In this document: one piece after another, positions 1 to 5,711 of the stretch
How positions within the stretch are numbered: position 1 is the first letter of the stretch
How the letters are laid out: each line of letters begins with the position of its first letter
Origin: an uncultured Leptospiraceae bacterium
Lineage (GTDB): Bacteria; Spirochaetota; Leptospiria; Leptospirales; Leptospiraceae
Reading direction: 5' to 3'
Assembly (NCBI GenBank): GCA_937924465.1
Contig: CALDSP010000231.1
Location: 1-11,487 of the forward strand
Length of the DNA: 11,487 bases
Program-made: the position numbers and the translations under genes
Notes under the pieces: generated by a model
Database searches by the model: none
What the model saw: the letters and a program-made list of their open reading frames with translations, nothing else
What the model was told of the DNA's origin: nothing

Positions 1-462
1 GAAAAACAAAGCAAATCGAAAAAGAGAAAGAGATTCTATATTGTGTTTATTTCTGTAAGTATCAACCAAAATAGCAATCATTTGGAATGTATAAAAACTA
101 ATTGCAAGCGGAAGGGCTACTTTAATCTCTGTTTTGAGAAAAGTGAAATATTGTGAGCCAGTTAAATGATACAAAAAATTACAAAAAAAATAAAAATATT
201 TAAAAAATCCTAAATTCAAAAGATTAAATATGAGTGCTAGAGTGATCGACTTTTTTGTTGTACACTCTAAAATCCATTTATAAAAAATATAATTAATAAG
301 TATAACAACATAAAAATGAAACAAAAAAGGAATAGAAGAATACGCATAAAAAATAGAACTACCAAGAAAAAGAAAATACTCTCTTAAATTTTTTGGTACA
401 ATCCAATAGACAAAGTAAAAAACTAAAAAAAACAGTAAAAATGGGATTGAGTTAAACTGCAT
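1..462 (-). CDS. MBOAT-family O-acyltransferase (AlgI-like), N-terminal part only
   Basis: The gene starts at an ATG (460-462) two bases after the stop of the DHH gene and runs off the window edge, leaving 154 residues. The translation is very hydrophobic, with several membrane helices. It contains an N-L-G-F-F-K-Y-F stretch (residues 83-90) and the segment LPLAISFYTFQMIAILVDTY (117-136), both typical of the AlgI/DltB-like membrane-bound O-acyltransferases. These proteins move acyl groups, often acetyl, onto exported polysaccharides or other envelope molecules from within the inner membrane. The expected catalytic histidine lies in the missing C-terminal part, so activity cannot be judged. 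There is no convincing ribosome-binding site, so translation is probably coupled to the upstream gene. The family call is solid; the substrate is unknown. Confidence 0.87.
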   Translation of the reverse strand, partial: MQFNSIPFLLFFLVFYFVYWIVPKNLREYFLFLGSSIFYAYSSIPFLFHFYVVILINYIFYKWILECTTKKSITLALIFNLLNLGFFKYFYFFCNFLYHLTGSQYFTFLKTEIKVALPLAISFYTFQMIAILVDTYRNKHNIESLSLFRFALFF

Positions 463-464
463 AT

Positions 465-1457
465 TTATTTTTTTAAACTTTTTAGAACTTCTACAATTTC
501 TTGTTTTATACTAGATAGGTTACCACTTATTTGCACTCCACTAGCATTTTTATGACCTCCACCACCATATTTTTTAGCTACTTCGCAAACATCATAATCG
601 TCTTTGGAGCGAAAACTGATTTTAGTAGTTTGTGGATCTTGTTCAACAAAACTAACAGCAATTTTTATATCTTTGGGAGAAAGCAATTCATTTACTATTC
701 CTTCTAATGGATTTTCACTAAAACCATATTTTTGCATTAGAGATTTTGAGATTTCAATAGTAGCCAATTCATTTTCGGGATAAACTTTCAAAGTAGAAAA
801 TACTTCTTGTTTAAAGAGTAAAACTTTATAAGAAGAATCTTCAAACATATTGCGAATAATCTTTTCTGGTTCAATACCATAATTACGTATTAAGGTTGCA
901 GCAATTTCATGAGTACGAGGGCGAGTTTTGCTATATTTAAATTGCCCTGTATCCATCACAATTCCGCAGTAGATTGCCGATGCAGTTGGCGCATCTAATT
1001 GTAAATTTGCTAACTCTGTAAGCTCATAGATAATTTCTGAAGTAGAACCAATTTCTGAAAAACAAAATAAACCTTCAAATCTTTGAATTCCATCGTGATG
1101 ATCTATAATAATAAGATTTGATTTATCGGGTTTGATAAATTTTTCTACTTCTCCTATTCTTGGAATATCTGAATTATCAACGATTACTACCCTAGGGTTT
1201 TCAGGAATTTTTAAAACACCTTCTTCATTGATGGAATGAATTTTTTTGTTAACATTTAAAAACTCTAATTTCTCACTAAGAGGATCGGGATTCAAAATAA
1301 TTCTAGCTTTTCCAAACTTTCCAAGCAAGTACTCAAGACCTAATTCTGAACCAACTCCATCGGGGTCTGCATTCTTATGAGTTGTAAGAATGAAGTTGTC
1401 CTCCAGTTGAAAAATACGAAGTAATCTATCAAACTCCTCTTGTCTATCAAACTTCAC
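465..1457 (-). CDS. DHH/DHHA1-family phosphoesterase (NrnA-like nanoRNase / cyclic-dinucleotide phosphodiesterase)
   Basis: This is a full-length two-domain protein of 330 residues. The N-terminal DHH domain carries the metal-binding motifs: H27 with D31-P-D33 followed by G-S-E, V-D94-N-S-D, I-D119-H120-H121 and M-D169-T-G. The C-terminal DHHA1 domain ends in the GGGGHKNASG substrate loop (298-307). Relatives (NrnA, GdpP-type domains) degrade very short RNAs to mononucleotides and hydrolyse pAp or linear and cyclic dinucleotides in the cytoplasm; the exact substrate cannot be told from sequence. There is no additional membrane or PAS/GGDEF region, so it is NrnA-like and not GdpP-like. The start is GTG (1455-1457), supported by an AAGGAAAG ribosome-binding site about 7 bases upstream. 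It overlaps the preceding NYN gene by 11 bases, indicating coupled expression. Confidence 0.92.
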   Translation of the reverse strand: MKFDRQEEFDRLLRIFQLEDNFILTTHKNADPDGVGSELGLEYLLGKFGKARIILNPDPLSEKLEFLNVNKKIHSINEEGVLKIPENPRVVIVDNSDIPRIGEVEKFIKPDKSNLIIIDHHDGIQRFEGLFCFSEIGSTSEIIYELTELANLQLDAPTASAIYCGIVMDTGQFKYSKTRPRTHEIAATLIRNYGIEPEKIIRNMFEDSSYKVLLFKQEVFSTLKVYPENELATIEISKSLMQKYGFSENPLEGIVNELLSPKDIKIAVSFVEQDPQTTKISFRSKDDYDVCEVAKKYGGGGHKNASGVQISGNLSSIKQEIVEVLKSLKK

Positions 1458-1965
1458 TTTTTCTTTCCTTTTTATTTTGTTTAAAAAACCTTATCCATTC
1501 TTGAATTTCACTGCTACTTAGGTTTTGATAAATTCTTTCTTCTTCTAATTTTTTATCTTGAATTTCTTTTATGGAATTTTCATAGAGCTCGTAAAACTCT
1601 TCTGAGGTGTAATATTTGCAATTGTACTTTTTTGAATAGAATAATATTTCTTTATCTGATGTAACTAAATAAATATTATTTGGATTTAAATGATTTCTAA
1701 TAAATTTTTTTATTTGAATATCTGCTTTTAAGTCTTGACTATAGTAAAGATTGAGTTGTTCCAATTTTTCAAACTCAACAGGACTTCCTTTTTCTTTTCT
1801 CCCATCTAAAAATACATGGATTTCATTTACCTTTTTGATCTTTTGAAAATTAAGAAGTTTACTAAATAGCCCACTCCTTGCTTTAAGGAGTTGATTTTCA
1901 TACATATATAATTCCAAATCGGGAAATTTATATATCAAATTAAAAGCATCAATTACTAAAATCAT
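1447..1965 (-). CDS. NYN-domain protein, YacP/Rae1-like putative ribonuclease
   Basis: The 172-residue protein opens with MILVIDAFNLI, the usual first strand of YacP-like NYN (PIN-like) nucleases. It has acidic residues at the expected places: D6, D54 in VFLDG, D82 in KADIQIKKFI, and D104 in YLVTSDKEI. These would bind the metal of a PIN-like active site. Relatives include Bacillus Rae1, a ribosome-associated endoribonuclease, but several family members are uncharacterised. The C-terminal 45 residues are highly charged and probably helical. The start codon lies one base after the lipoprotein stop, and the end overlaps the DHH phosphoesterase by 11 bases. A PIN-like endonuclease beside a short-RNA exonuclease suggests a shared role in RNA turnover (inference). 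The fold assignment is good; the activity is predicted only. Confidence 0.8.
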   Translation of the reverse strand: MILVIDAFNLIYKFPDLELYMYENQLLKARSGLFSKLLNFQKIKKVNEIHVFLDGRKEKGSPVEFEKLEQLNLYYSQDLKADIQIKKFIRNHLNPNNIYLVTSDKEILFYSKKYNCKYYTSEEFYELYENSIKEIQDKKLEEERIYQNLSSSEIQEWIRFFKQNKKERKSEV

Positions 1966-1966
1966 T

Positions 1967-2593
1967 TTACCGTTTTACTTCTTTTTGAAGAATTTCTTTA
2001 ATTTCTTCTCTAGACTTTTTATTTTTTAATATTATGTAATACGTTACGTAATATTTTGTAACAATTGGTTCTTGATCTGGCTTATGTTCTAGTACCCAAC
2101 GAGTAGAATCATTCTGCATAATTTTGGCTAAATTATGAATGCGAGGCATTCTTTTATAAAAATTTACATTTTCTAATTTTCCTGTTTTTGGATTGAGTTT
2201 TGTGAGAATGAGTCCATCATCTACCTTATCTATTAAATCGTATTTTGCAACCTCTTCTACAATAAATTGATCCCCTCCTAAGTCTGGCTTTCTACGAATC
2301 AAGTCTGTACCACGAATTTGTCTAAGTTGATAAGACTCTCCAGTAATTACTACACGAAAGTATTCAAGAGGATCATTGGAAGGAAGTTGAAAGGGTTCAG
2401 GATCAAGGTCTGTAATTTGAACTTCTTCTCCTTTTTCATTGAGAATTTTTTCTTTTTCTCCAGCTGGATAAAACACCTTAGTTGGCTTTTTTTTGTTTTC
2501 TTTTACTTGTGGATTTTCTTGAGAAATTGATTGAGGAGAATTACAAAAGTGAAAGATTATAAGACTACATAAAAGTAGAAAAAATTCTTTCAT
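1967..2593 (-). CDS. Hypothetical lipoprotein
   Basis: I do not recognise this 208-residue protein beyond its N-terminus. It begins MKEFFLLLCSLIIFHFCNSP: a short charged start, a hydrophobic core and a cysteine at residue 17, followed by a polar Q/E/K-rich linker. That layout fits a lipoprotein signal, though the bases of the lipobox (F-H-F-C) are loose, as spirochaetes allow. The mature part is charged, with a predicted mixed fold and a lysine-rich end; no enzyme motif is visible. I chose the ATG at 2591-2593 because starting at the upstream TTG (2630-2632) would add 13 residues in front of the signal and has no ribosome-binding site; the chosen ATG also lacks a good one. Its stop lies one base before the NYN gene start, so it heads the lipoprotein-NYN-DHH-MBOAT group. 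Confidence 0.68.
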   Translation of the reverse strand: MKEFFLLLCSLIIFHFCNSPQSISQENPQVKENKKKPTKVFYPAGEKEKILNEKGEEVQITDLDPEPFQLPSNDPLEYFRVVITGESYQLRQIRGTDLIRRKPDLGGDQFIVEEVAKYDLIDKVDDGLILTKLNPKTGKLENVNFYKRMPRIHNLAKIMQNDSTRWVLEHKPDQEPIVTKYYVTYYIILKNKKSREEIKEILQKEVKR

Positions 2594-2704
2594 AAAAATA
2601 AGAAATGAGTTTATGAGAAAAAAGTAAATCAAAAAAAGAATTATTTATTGAAATGAAAAAAACTCACTAAGGACTACAAAATTTTGAAGTAGTTCAATCA
2701 AAAG

Positions 2705-3757
2705 TTACTTTTGTAAGTTTTTTAAAATTTCTTTCATTCTTTTAATTATATCCATTGGATCAATGAGCTCCATACAAGCAAAATCTTTTCGAAAACAAGT
2801 ACCATTTCCATAAATTGTACAAGGTCTACAAGGTAAATCTACTTGAACAACTCCTATTTCTTCTTGCATGTAAGGAGCAAAACCAGAGTAAGGATGTGTA
2901 GTACCATAAATTCCAATAACAGGTTTTCCTAACAAGGCCGCAATATGGACGTTAGACGAATCCATTCCAATCATTAAATCCATTCGATCCATAATACCAA
3001 GTTCTCCACGTAAACCCACTTTACCACCAGAGACAATATAACAATCATCAAGACCTTGTTGGATTTTTTTTAGTTTTTCTTGTTCTTCTATAGAACCAAA
3101 AAGAAAAAGTTTGGCATTGAACTCTTTTAAAATATTTTGAACTAAAATTATCCCCTTATAAAGGGGCCATTCCTTCAAAGGGTGACCTGCAAAAGGAGCA
3201 AATCCAATCCATAGGCTATCTCCTTTGCGTTGAAGTCCAAGTGATTTAAAGTATTCACTGGCGTAAATTTTAGAGTCTGGATCTACATTGATCCAAGGAC
3301 CTTTTCGTGGCAGAGCAGAAAATCCTGCTTTAGAAAACACATCAAAATAACGTTCTACAGTATGTTTTAATTTTTTTAAGTCTTTATTTTTTTTACGTAT
3401 TTGAGCTTCTTTCTCTTTTCTTCCTTTATTGATTGTATAGATTGGAATTTTTTTAAGTTTATAGATAAATGAAATAATTCGACTGCGAATACTTCCATGC
3501 ATATCTAAAACTTTATCAAAAGGGCCTAGCTTATCAATTTCTTTATACAGTTTCCAAATTCCTAAAATGCCTTTGTATTTTCGAATGTTTACTCCAATTA
3601 CATGAACATTTGGAATATTAAAAAAAAAGGGAGAATAATTCCCACGTGTTACTAAATTAATTTGAATACTTGGATACTTTGCGGCAACTGCTACTAAGGC
3701 GGGAGAAAGAAGAGCAACATCTCCCATAGCAGAAAACCTCAAAACTAAAATATTCAT
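2705..3757 (-). CDS. Glycosyltransferase family 9 (ADP-heptose:LPS heptosyltransferase-like)
   Basis: This complete GT-B-type protein has 350 residues. The N-terminus MNILVLRFSAMGDVALLSPA is the characteristic GT9 start (acceptor-side loop with the G-D-V residues). The nucleotide-sugar half shows GFAPFAGHPLKEWP (185-198) and the G-M-D-S-S-N-V-H-I-A-A-L-L-G-K-P signature (264-279). GT9 enzymes add heptose or related sugars to lipopolysaccharide core at the cytoplasmic face of the inner membrane; the actual sugar here is unknown. The C-terminus carries four cysteines, C310-x2-C313-x7-C321-x6-C328, absent from the classic E. coli WaaC/WaaF but resembling a subgroup of GT9 proteins that I associate with Bacteroidetes. 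Its ATG overlaps the stop of the DUF4254 gene (ATGA), so the two are translationally coupled. Confidence 0.92.
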   Translation of the reverse strand: MNILVLRFSAMGDVALLSPALVAVAAKYPSIQINLVTRGNYSPFFFNIPNVHVIGVNIRKYKGILGIWKLYKEIDKLGPFDKVLDMHGSIRSRIISFIYKLKKIPIYTINKGRKEKEAQIRKKNKDLKKLKHTVERYFDVFSKAGFSALPRKGPWINVDPDSKIYASEYFKSLGLQRKGDSLWIGFAPFAGHPLKEWPLYKGIILVQNILKEFNAKLFLFGSIEEQEKLKKIQQGLDDCYIVSGGKVGLRGELGIMDRMDLMIGMDSSNVHIAALLGKPVIGIYGTTHPYSGFAPYMQEEIGVVQVDLPCRPCTIYGNGTCFRKDFACMELIDPMDIIKRMKEILKNLQK

Positions 3758-4365
3758 ATTAAAGGCTTCTTATTTCCATAAAGAGCAGGATTTAAATTTT
3801 TATCATTGTACATTTTCATTTGACGATATACTTTTAAAAATTTTTTTCCAGACTTTAAATCTTCAATAAGCTCAGTAAAACACCTTGAAAGATCATTTCT
3901 CTGTTCTAGGAGAATATCTAGTTTCTTACTACAAGTTTGAATGTGTTCATCACTTACATCTCTTCGTTCTGTTTGTTCTTTCATGTGATAAATTTTTAAT
4001 TCAAGAATGCTCATCCTATCCAAAAGCCACGCAGGAGTTTCTGAATTCATGCGAGCATTCTCTTCTTTGGGAACAGACTTGAAATAATTGTAAAACCAAT
4101 CATCTAAAATTTCAACCGTATCGGTTCGTTCTTGGTTGAGAGAATCAATTTTCCTTTTTAAAAAAACTATCTCCGAATCGGGGAGATCAGGGCGTCGAAT
4201 TTCATCTTCAACATGCCATTGAACTGTGTCAATTTGGTTTTTTTTATAAATAAGATACTCAAAACTTCCTTCATTATATGGGTTAGAAACAGGACTTTCA
4301 TTTACATGCCAATCTTCTATAGATTGTCTCATAATCGCTAGGATTTTTTCAATCTTGGGAAGCAT
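3754..4365 (-). CDS. DUF4254 domain protein, partner of the GT9 glycosyltransferase
   Basis: The 203-residue protein matches the DUF4254 pattern along its whole length: W19-H20 near the start, NPY (28-30), YKKNQIDTVQWHVED (40-54), LKRKIDSLNQERTD (69-82) and near the end KMYNDKNLNPALYG (184-197). The function of the family is not established. It is rich in charged residues, mostly helical by appearance, and has no signal peptide or membrane segment, so it is probably cytosolic. The conserved W, H, Q, D and R residues suggest a binding or catalytic pocket. It is the first gene of the minus-strand group, and its stop overlaps the GT9 start by 4 bases. From memory the same pair recurs in other phyla, which would support a role in envelope glycan synthesis (inference). 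The start ATG has only a weak GGA upstream. Confidence 0.85.
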   Translation of the reverse strand: MLPKIEKILAIMRQSIEDWHVNESPVSNPYNEGSFEYLIYKKNQIDTVQWHVEDEIRRPDLPDSEIVFLKRKIDSLNQERTDTVEILDDWFYNYFKSVPKEENARMNSETPAWLLDRMSILELKIYHMKEQTERRDVSDEHIQTCSKKLDILLEQRNDLSRCFTELIEDLKSGKKFLKVYRQMKMYNDKNLNPALYGNKKPLI

Positions 4366-4574
4366 AATTCCAAACTTTAAAAAATAAAATTTTCTGCAAG
4401 TATTTACATTATTTTAAATTGAGAAACTTTTTTATAAGATTTAAATCATAACCTATGGTGGAAATGAAATTCAAAAAATTTTGTAAATTGATTATAATTT
4501 TTTTTAAATATTCTTAAAAAAAAATCTTTTAAGACTTGCAAAATTCAAAGACAAATTAAACCGTCAATTTTAAT

Positions 4575-4580
4575 GATACT
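4575..4580 (+). promoter_or_regulatory. Possible -10 element for acpP
   Basis: GATACT matches the TATAAT consensus at four of six positions. Transcription starting about seven bases later, near 4587, would place the 5' end exactly at the base of the leader hairpin, which is the main argument for it. No good -35 is found 16-18 bases upstream. Confidence 0.3.
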
Positions 4581-4586
4581 AACTAA

Positions 4587-4640
4587 TGTATCCAGCCTTG
4601 TGTGGATATAGCTTCTCCTAGAAGCGAGACCAAAAAAGGC
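4587..4640 (+). ncRNA. Candidate structured leader (cis-regulatory RNA) of acpP
   Basis: This patch is close to half G+C inside an intergenic region that is otherwise far more A+T-rich. Hairpin P1 pairs 4587-4594 with 4603-4610 (eight pairs, one of them G-U) around the loop GCCUUGUG. Hairpin P2 follows without a gap and pairs 4611-4616 with 4620-4625 around CCU. Loop bases 4595-4599 (GCCUU) can pair with 4636-4640 (AAGGC), giving a pseudoknot. There is no T-run, so it is not a terminator. The P2 segment UUCUCC (4613-4618) is also complementary to the acpP SD (4676-4681). I do not recognise a known riboswitch class. The pairing is seen directly; function is inferred. Confidence 0.45.
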
Positions 4641-4675
4641 ATTTTAAAATAAATTAAAACTAATAAATTTAAGCC

Positions 4676-4680
4676 GGAGG
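4676..4680 (+). promoter_or_regulatory. Ribosome-binding site of acpP
   Basis: A perfect GGAGG lies eight bases before the acpP ATG. It is one of the two strongest SDs in the window, fitting a highly expressed gene, and bases 4676-4681 can pair with UUCUCC in the leader (4613-4618). Confidence 0.9.
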
Positions 4681-4688
4681 AAAAAATC

Positions 4689-4925
4689 ATGGCAGTTGAT
4701 ATGGACAAAATTAAAGCGATTATCGTCGAACAACTCGGAGTCGATGAATCCGAAGTTACACCTGAAGCTCATTTCATAGATGATTTAGGTGCAGATTCTC
4801 TCGACACTGTTGAATTGGTTATGGCTCTTGAAGAGGAGTTCGGAATTGAGATCTCCGATGAAGATGCTGAAAAAATTCAAACTGTTGGCGATGTTGTAAA
4901 ATTCATAGAAAAGCTAAAGTCTTAA
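4689..4925 (+). CDS. acpP: Acyl carrier protein
   Basis: This 78-residue acidic protein carries growing acyl chains on a 4'-phosphopantetheine arm during cytoplasmic type II fatty acid synthesis. It also supplies acyl groups for lipid A and phospholipids. The attachment site is S37 in the G-A-D-S-L-D-T-V-E-L motif, and helix II/III residues E-E-E-F-G-I-E-I-S-D-E-D follow as in E. coli AcpP. Length is normal. The start is fixed by GGAGG eight bases upstream. Codons such as ATC, GTC and CTC are more frequent than in neighbouring genes, as expected for a highly expressed gene. The gene is followed by a strong hairpin and then rnc; fabF, the common next gene in many bacteria, is not between them. 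Expression may be tuned by the structured leader upstream. Confidence 0.98.
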   Translation: MAVDMDKIKAIIVEQLGVDESEVTPEAHFIDDLGADSLDTVELVMALEEEFGIEISDEDAEKIQTVGDVVKFIEKLKS

Positions 4926-4932
4926 TCAATCC

Positions 4933-4961
4933 CCCAGTTCTCAAAAGAGAACTGGGCTTTT
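4933..4961 (+). terminator. Intrinsic terminator / attenuator hairpin after acpP
   Basis: A perfect ten-base-pair stem (CCCAGTTCTC, 4933-4942, with GAGAACTGGG, 4947-4956) is closed by an AAAA loop and followed by CTTTT. The short T-run suggests incomplete termination, so that abundant acpP message ends here while some transcripts continue into rnc. The hairpin ends six bases before the rnc SD (4962-4967). Confidence 0.8.
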
Positions 4962-4967
4962 AGGAGG
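4962..4967 (+). promoter_or_regulatory. Ribosome-binding site that places the rnc start at ATC 4976
   Basis: AGGAGG is a perfect SD core. The overlapping ATG at 4968 has zero spacing and opens a 23-codon dead-end frame. The ATC at 4976-4978 lies eight bases downstream, the same spacing as GGAGG to ATG in acpP, and is in frame with RNase III. Confidence 0.75.
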
Positions 4968-4975
4968 ATGAATTT

Positions 4976-5692
4976 ATCAAGAAAAACCTTATCTCCCCTC
5001 AAAGAAAAGCAGAGCTCAAAAGACTCACGGGAGAATTAAATTTTCCCTTCAAAAACTATTCTCTATTAAACACAGCACTTACTCACTCATCTTATACAAA
5101 CGAAACTCCTGTTAAAACAGAACACAATGAAAGACTAGAATTTCTTGGAGATTCTGTTTTAGGCATAATCACGGTAGAAATGCTTTATAAAACTTTTCCT
5201 AATTTAAAAGAAGGAGAACTTTCAAAAAAAAAATCCGTTTTGGTCTCTGAACCAATTCTAAGTTCTATAGCAAAAGAATTAGGGATAGGAAACTACCTAT
5301 TATTAGGCAAAGGAGAGCTTGCAAACAAAGGAAGAGAAAGAGAAAGTAATCTTGCAGATTCAGTGGAAGCTCTACTAGGAGCTATGTACTTAGATAAAGG
5401 TTTAAAAAAAACAAAGGAATGGTTTTTGCCGTATTTAAAAAACCATTTAAACAAACTAGCAAAACACCAAACTTTTAAAGATGCAAAAACTTTACTCCAA
5501 GAGTTCACTCAAAAAAAATATAAAAAAGTTCCCACATATAAAATTTTAGAAGAAAAAGGGCTAGAACACAAAAAAGAATTTATTGCAGAGGTGAATATTG
5601 AAAACATGAAAGCAGTAGGAGTGGGTCAGAGTAAAAAATTGGCAGAGACCAACGCGGCTAAAAAATTATTAGAAATTTTAAATAAAAAATAA
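4976..5692 (+). CDS. rnc: Ribonuclease III, probably starting at a non-canonical ATC codon
   Basis: RNase III cuts double-stranded RNA in rRNA maturation and mRNA control. The open frame gives 238 residues, close to the family norm. The catalytic domain has the signature NERLEFLGDS (51-60; metal ligands E55 and D59) and the second pair D128 and E131 in NLADSVEALLG. A double-stranded-RNA-binding domain (about 168-238) follows, opening with DAKTLLQEF and ending in the K-x-A-E-x-x-A-A-K-K-L-L helix. No ATG, GTG or TTG is in frame between the upstream stop (4961-4963) and ATG 5180, which would delete the first signature. The ATC at 4976 sits eight bases after AGGAGG and yields a plausible (M)KKNLISPQRKAEL start. 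Alternatives are a C-to-G base error at 4978 or a frameshift error. The gene follows the acpP hairpin and precedes the Nudix gene by 19 bases. Confidence 0.93.
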   Translation: MKKNLISPQRKAELKRLTGELNFPFKNYSLLNTALTHSSYTNETPVKTEHNERLEFLGDSVLGIITVEMLYKTFPNLKEGELSKKKSVLVSEPILSSIAKELGIGNYLLLGKGELANKGRERESNLADSVEALLGAMYLDKGLKKTKEWFLPYLKNHLNKLAKHQTFKDAKTLLQEFTQKKYKKVPTYKILEEKGLEHKKEFIAEVNIENMKAVGVGQSKKLAETNAAKKLLEILNKK

Positions 5693-5711
5693 ATTTTTTT
5701 ATGTAAGGACA

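Larger units (their letters stand above)
4366..4688. other. Divergent intergenic region between the minus-strand operon and acpP
   Basis: This is the only gene-free stretch over 300 bases. The left two thirds (4366-4570) are extremely A+T-rich and must hold the promoter(s) for the DUF4254-GT9 genes, but I cannot single out a convincing -35/-10 pair on that strand. An 8-base inverted repeat (TCTTAAAA/TTTTAAGA, 4512-4519 and 4527-4534) lies near the middle. A TTGCAA at 4536-4541 and GATACT at 4575-4580 are possible elements of the acpP promoter, though they are too far apart to form one classical pair. The right third holds the structured acpP leader described separately. No credible small ORF, tRNA or repeat array is seen. 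Confidence 0.7.

Noticed and set aside
2318..2530. Reading frame on the plus strand inside the lipoprotein gene
   Set aside because: It is phenylalanine-rich antisense of a charged coding region, with no SD and no family features. Similar antisense frames at 3885-4082, 5293-5508, 5973-6191 and 8718-8945 were dismissed for the same reason.
2594..2632. Lipoprotein start at TTG 2632
   Set aside because: It would place 13 extra hydrophobic residues before the natural signal peptide and has no SD.
2656..2693. Minus-strand terminator after the GT9 gene (ACTAC/GTAGT stem with a T-run further on)
   Set aside because: The stem is only five pairs with an 11-base loop, and the T-run is over ten bases away, so it is too weak to call.
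4455..4517. Small ORF of 20 residues in the divergent region
   Set aside because: There is no SD, the composition is low-complexity A+T, and it lies where the promoters should be.
4589..4625. Leader hairpins read as an intrinsic terminator
   Set aside because: There is no T-run on either strand after the stems.
4968..5039. Short ORF from ATG 4968 (23 residues)
   Set aside because: Its ATG directly abuts AGGAGG with no spacing, it ends in the rnc region and has no recognisable content. It is kept only as a possible frameshift alternative for rnc.
5180..5692. rnc starting at ATG 5180 (170 residues)
   Set aside because: It would lack the NERLEFLGDS catalytic signature, which is encoded in the same open frame upstream of 5180.
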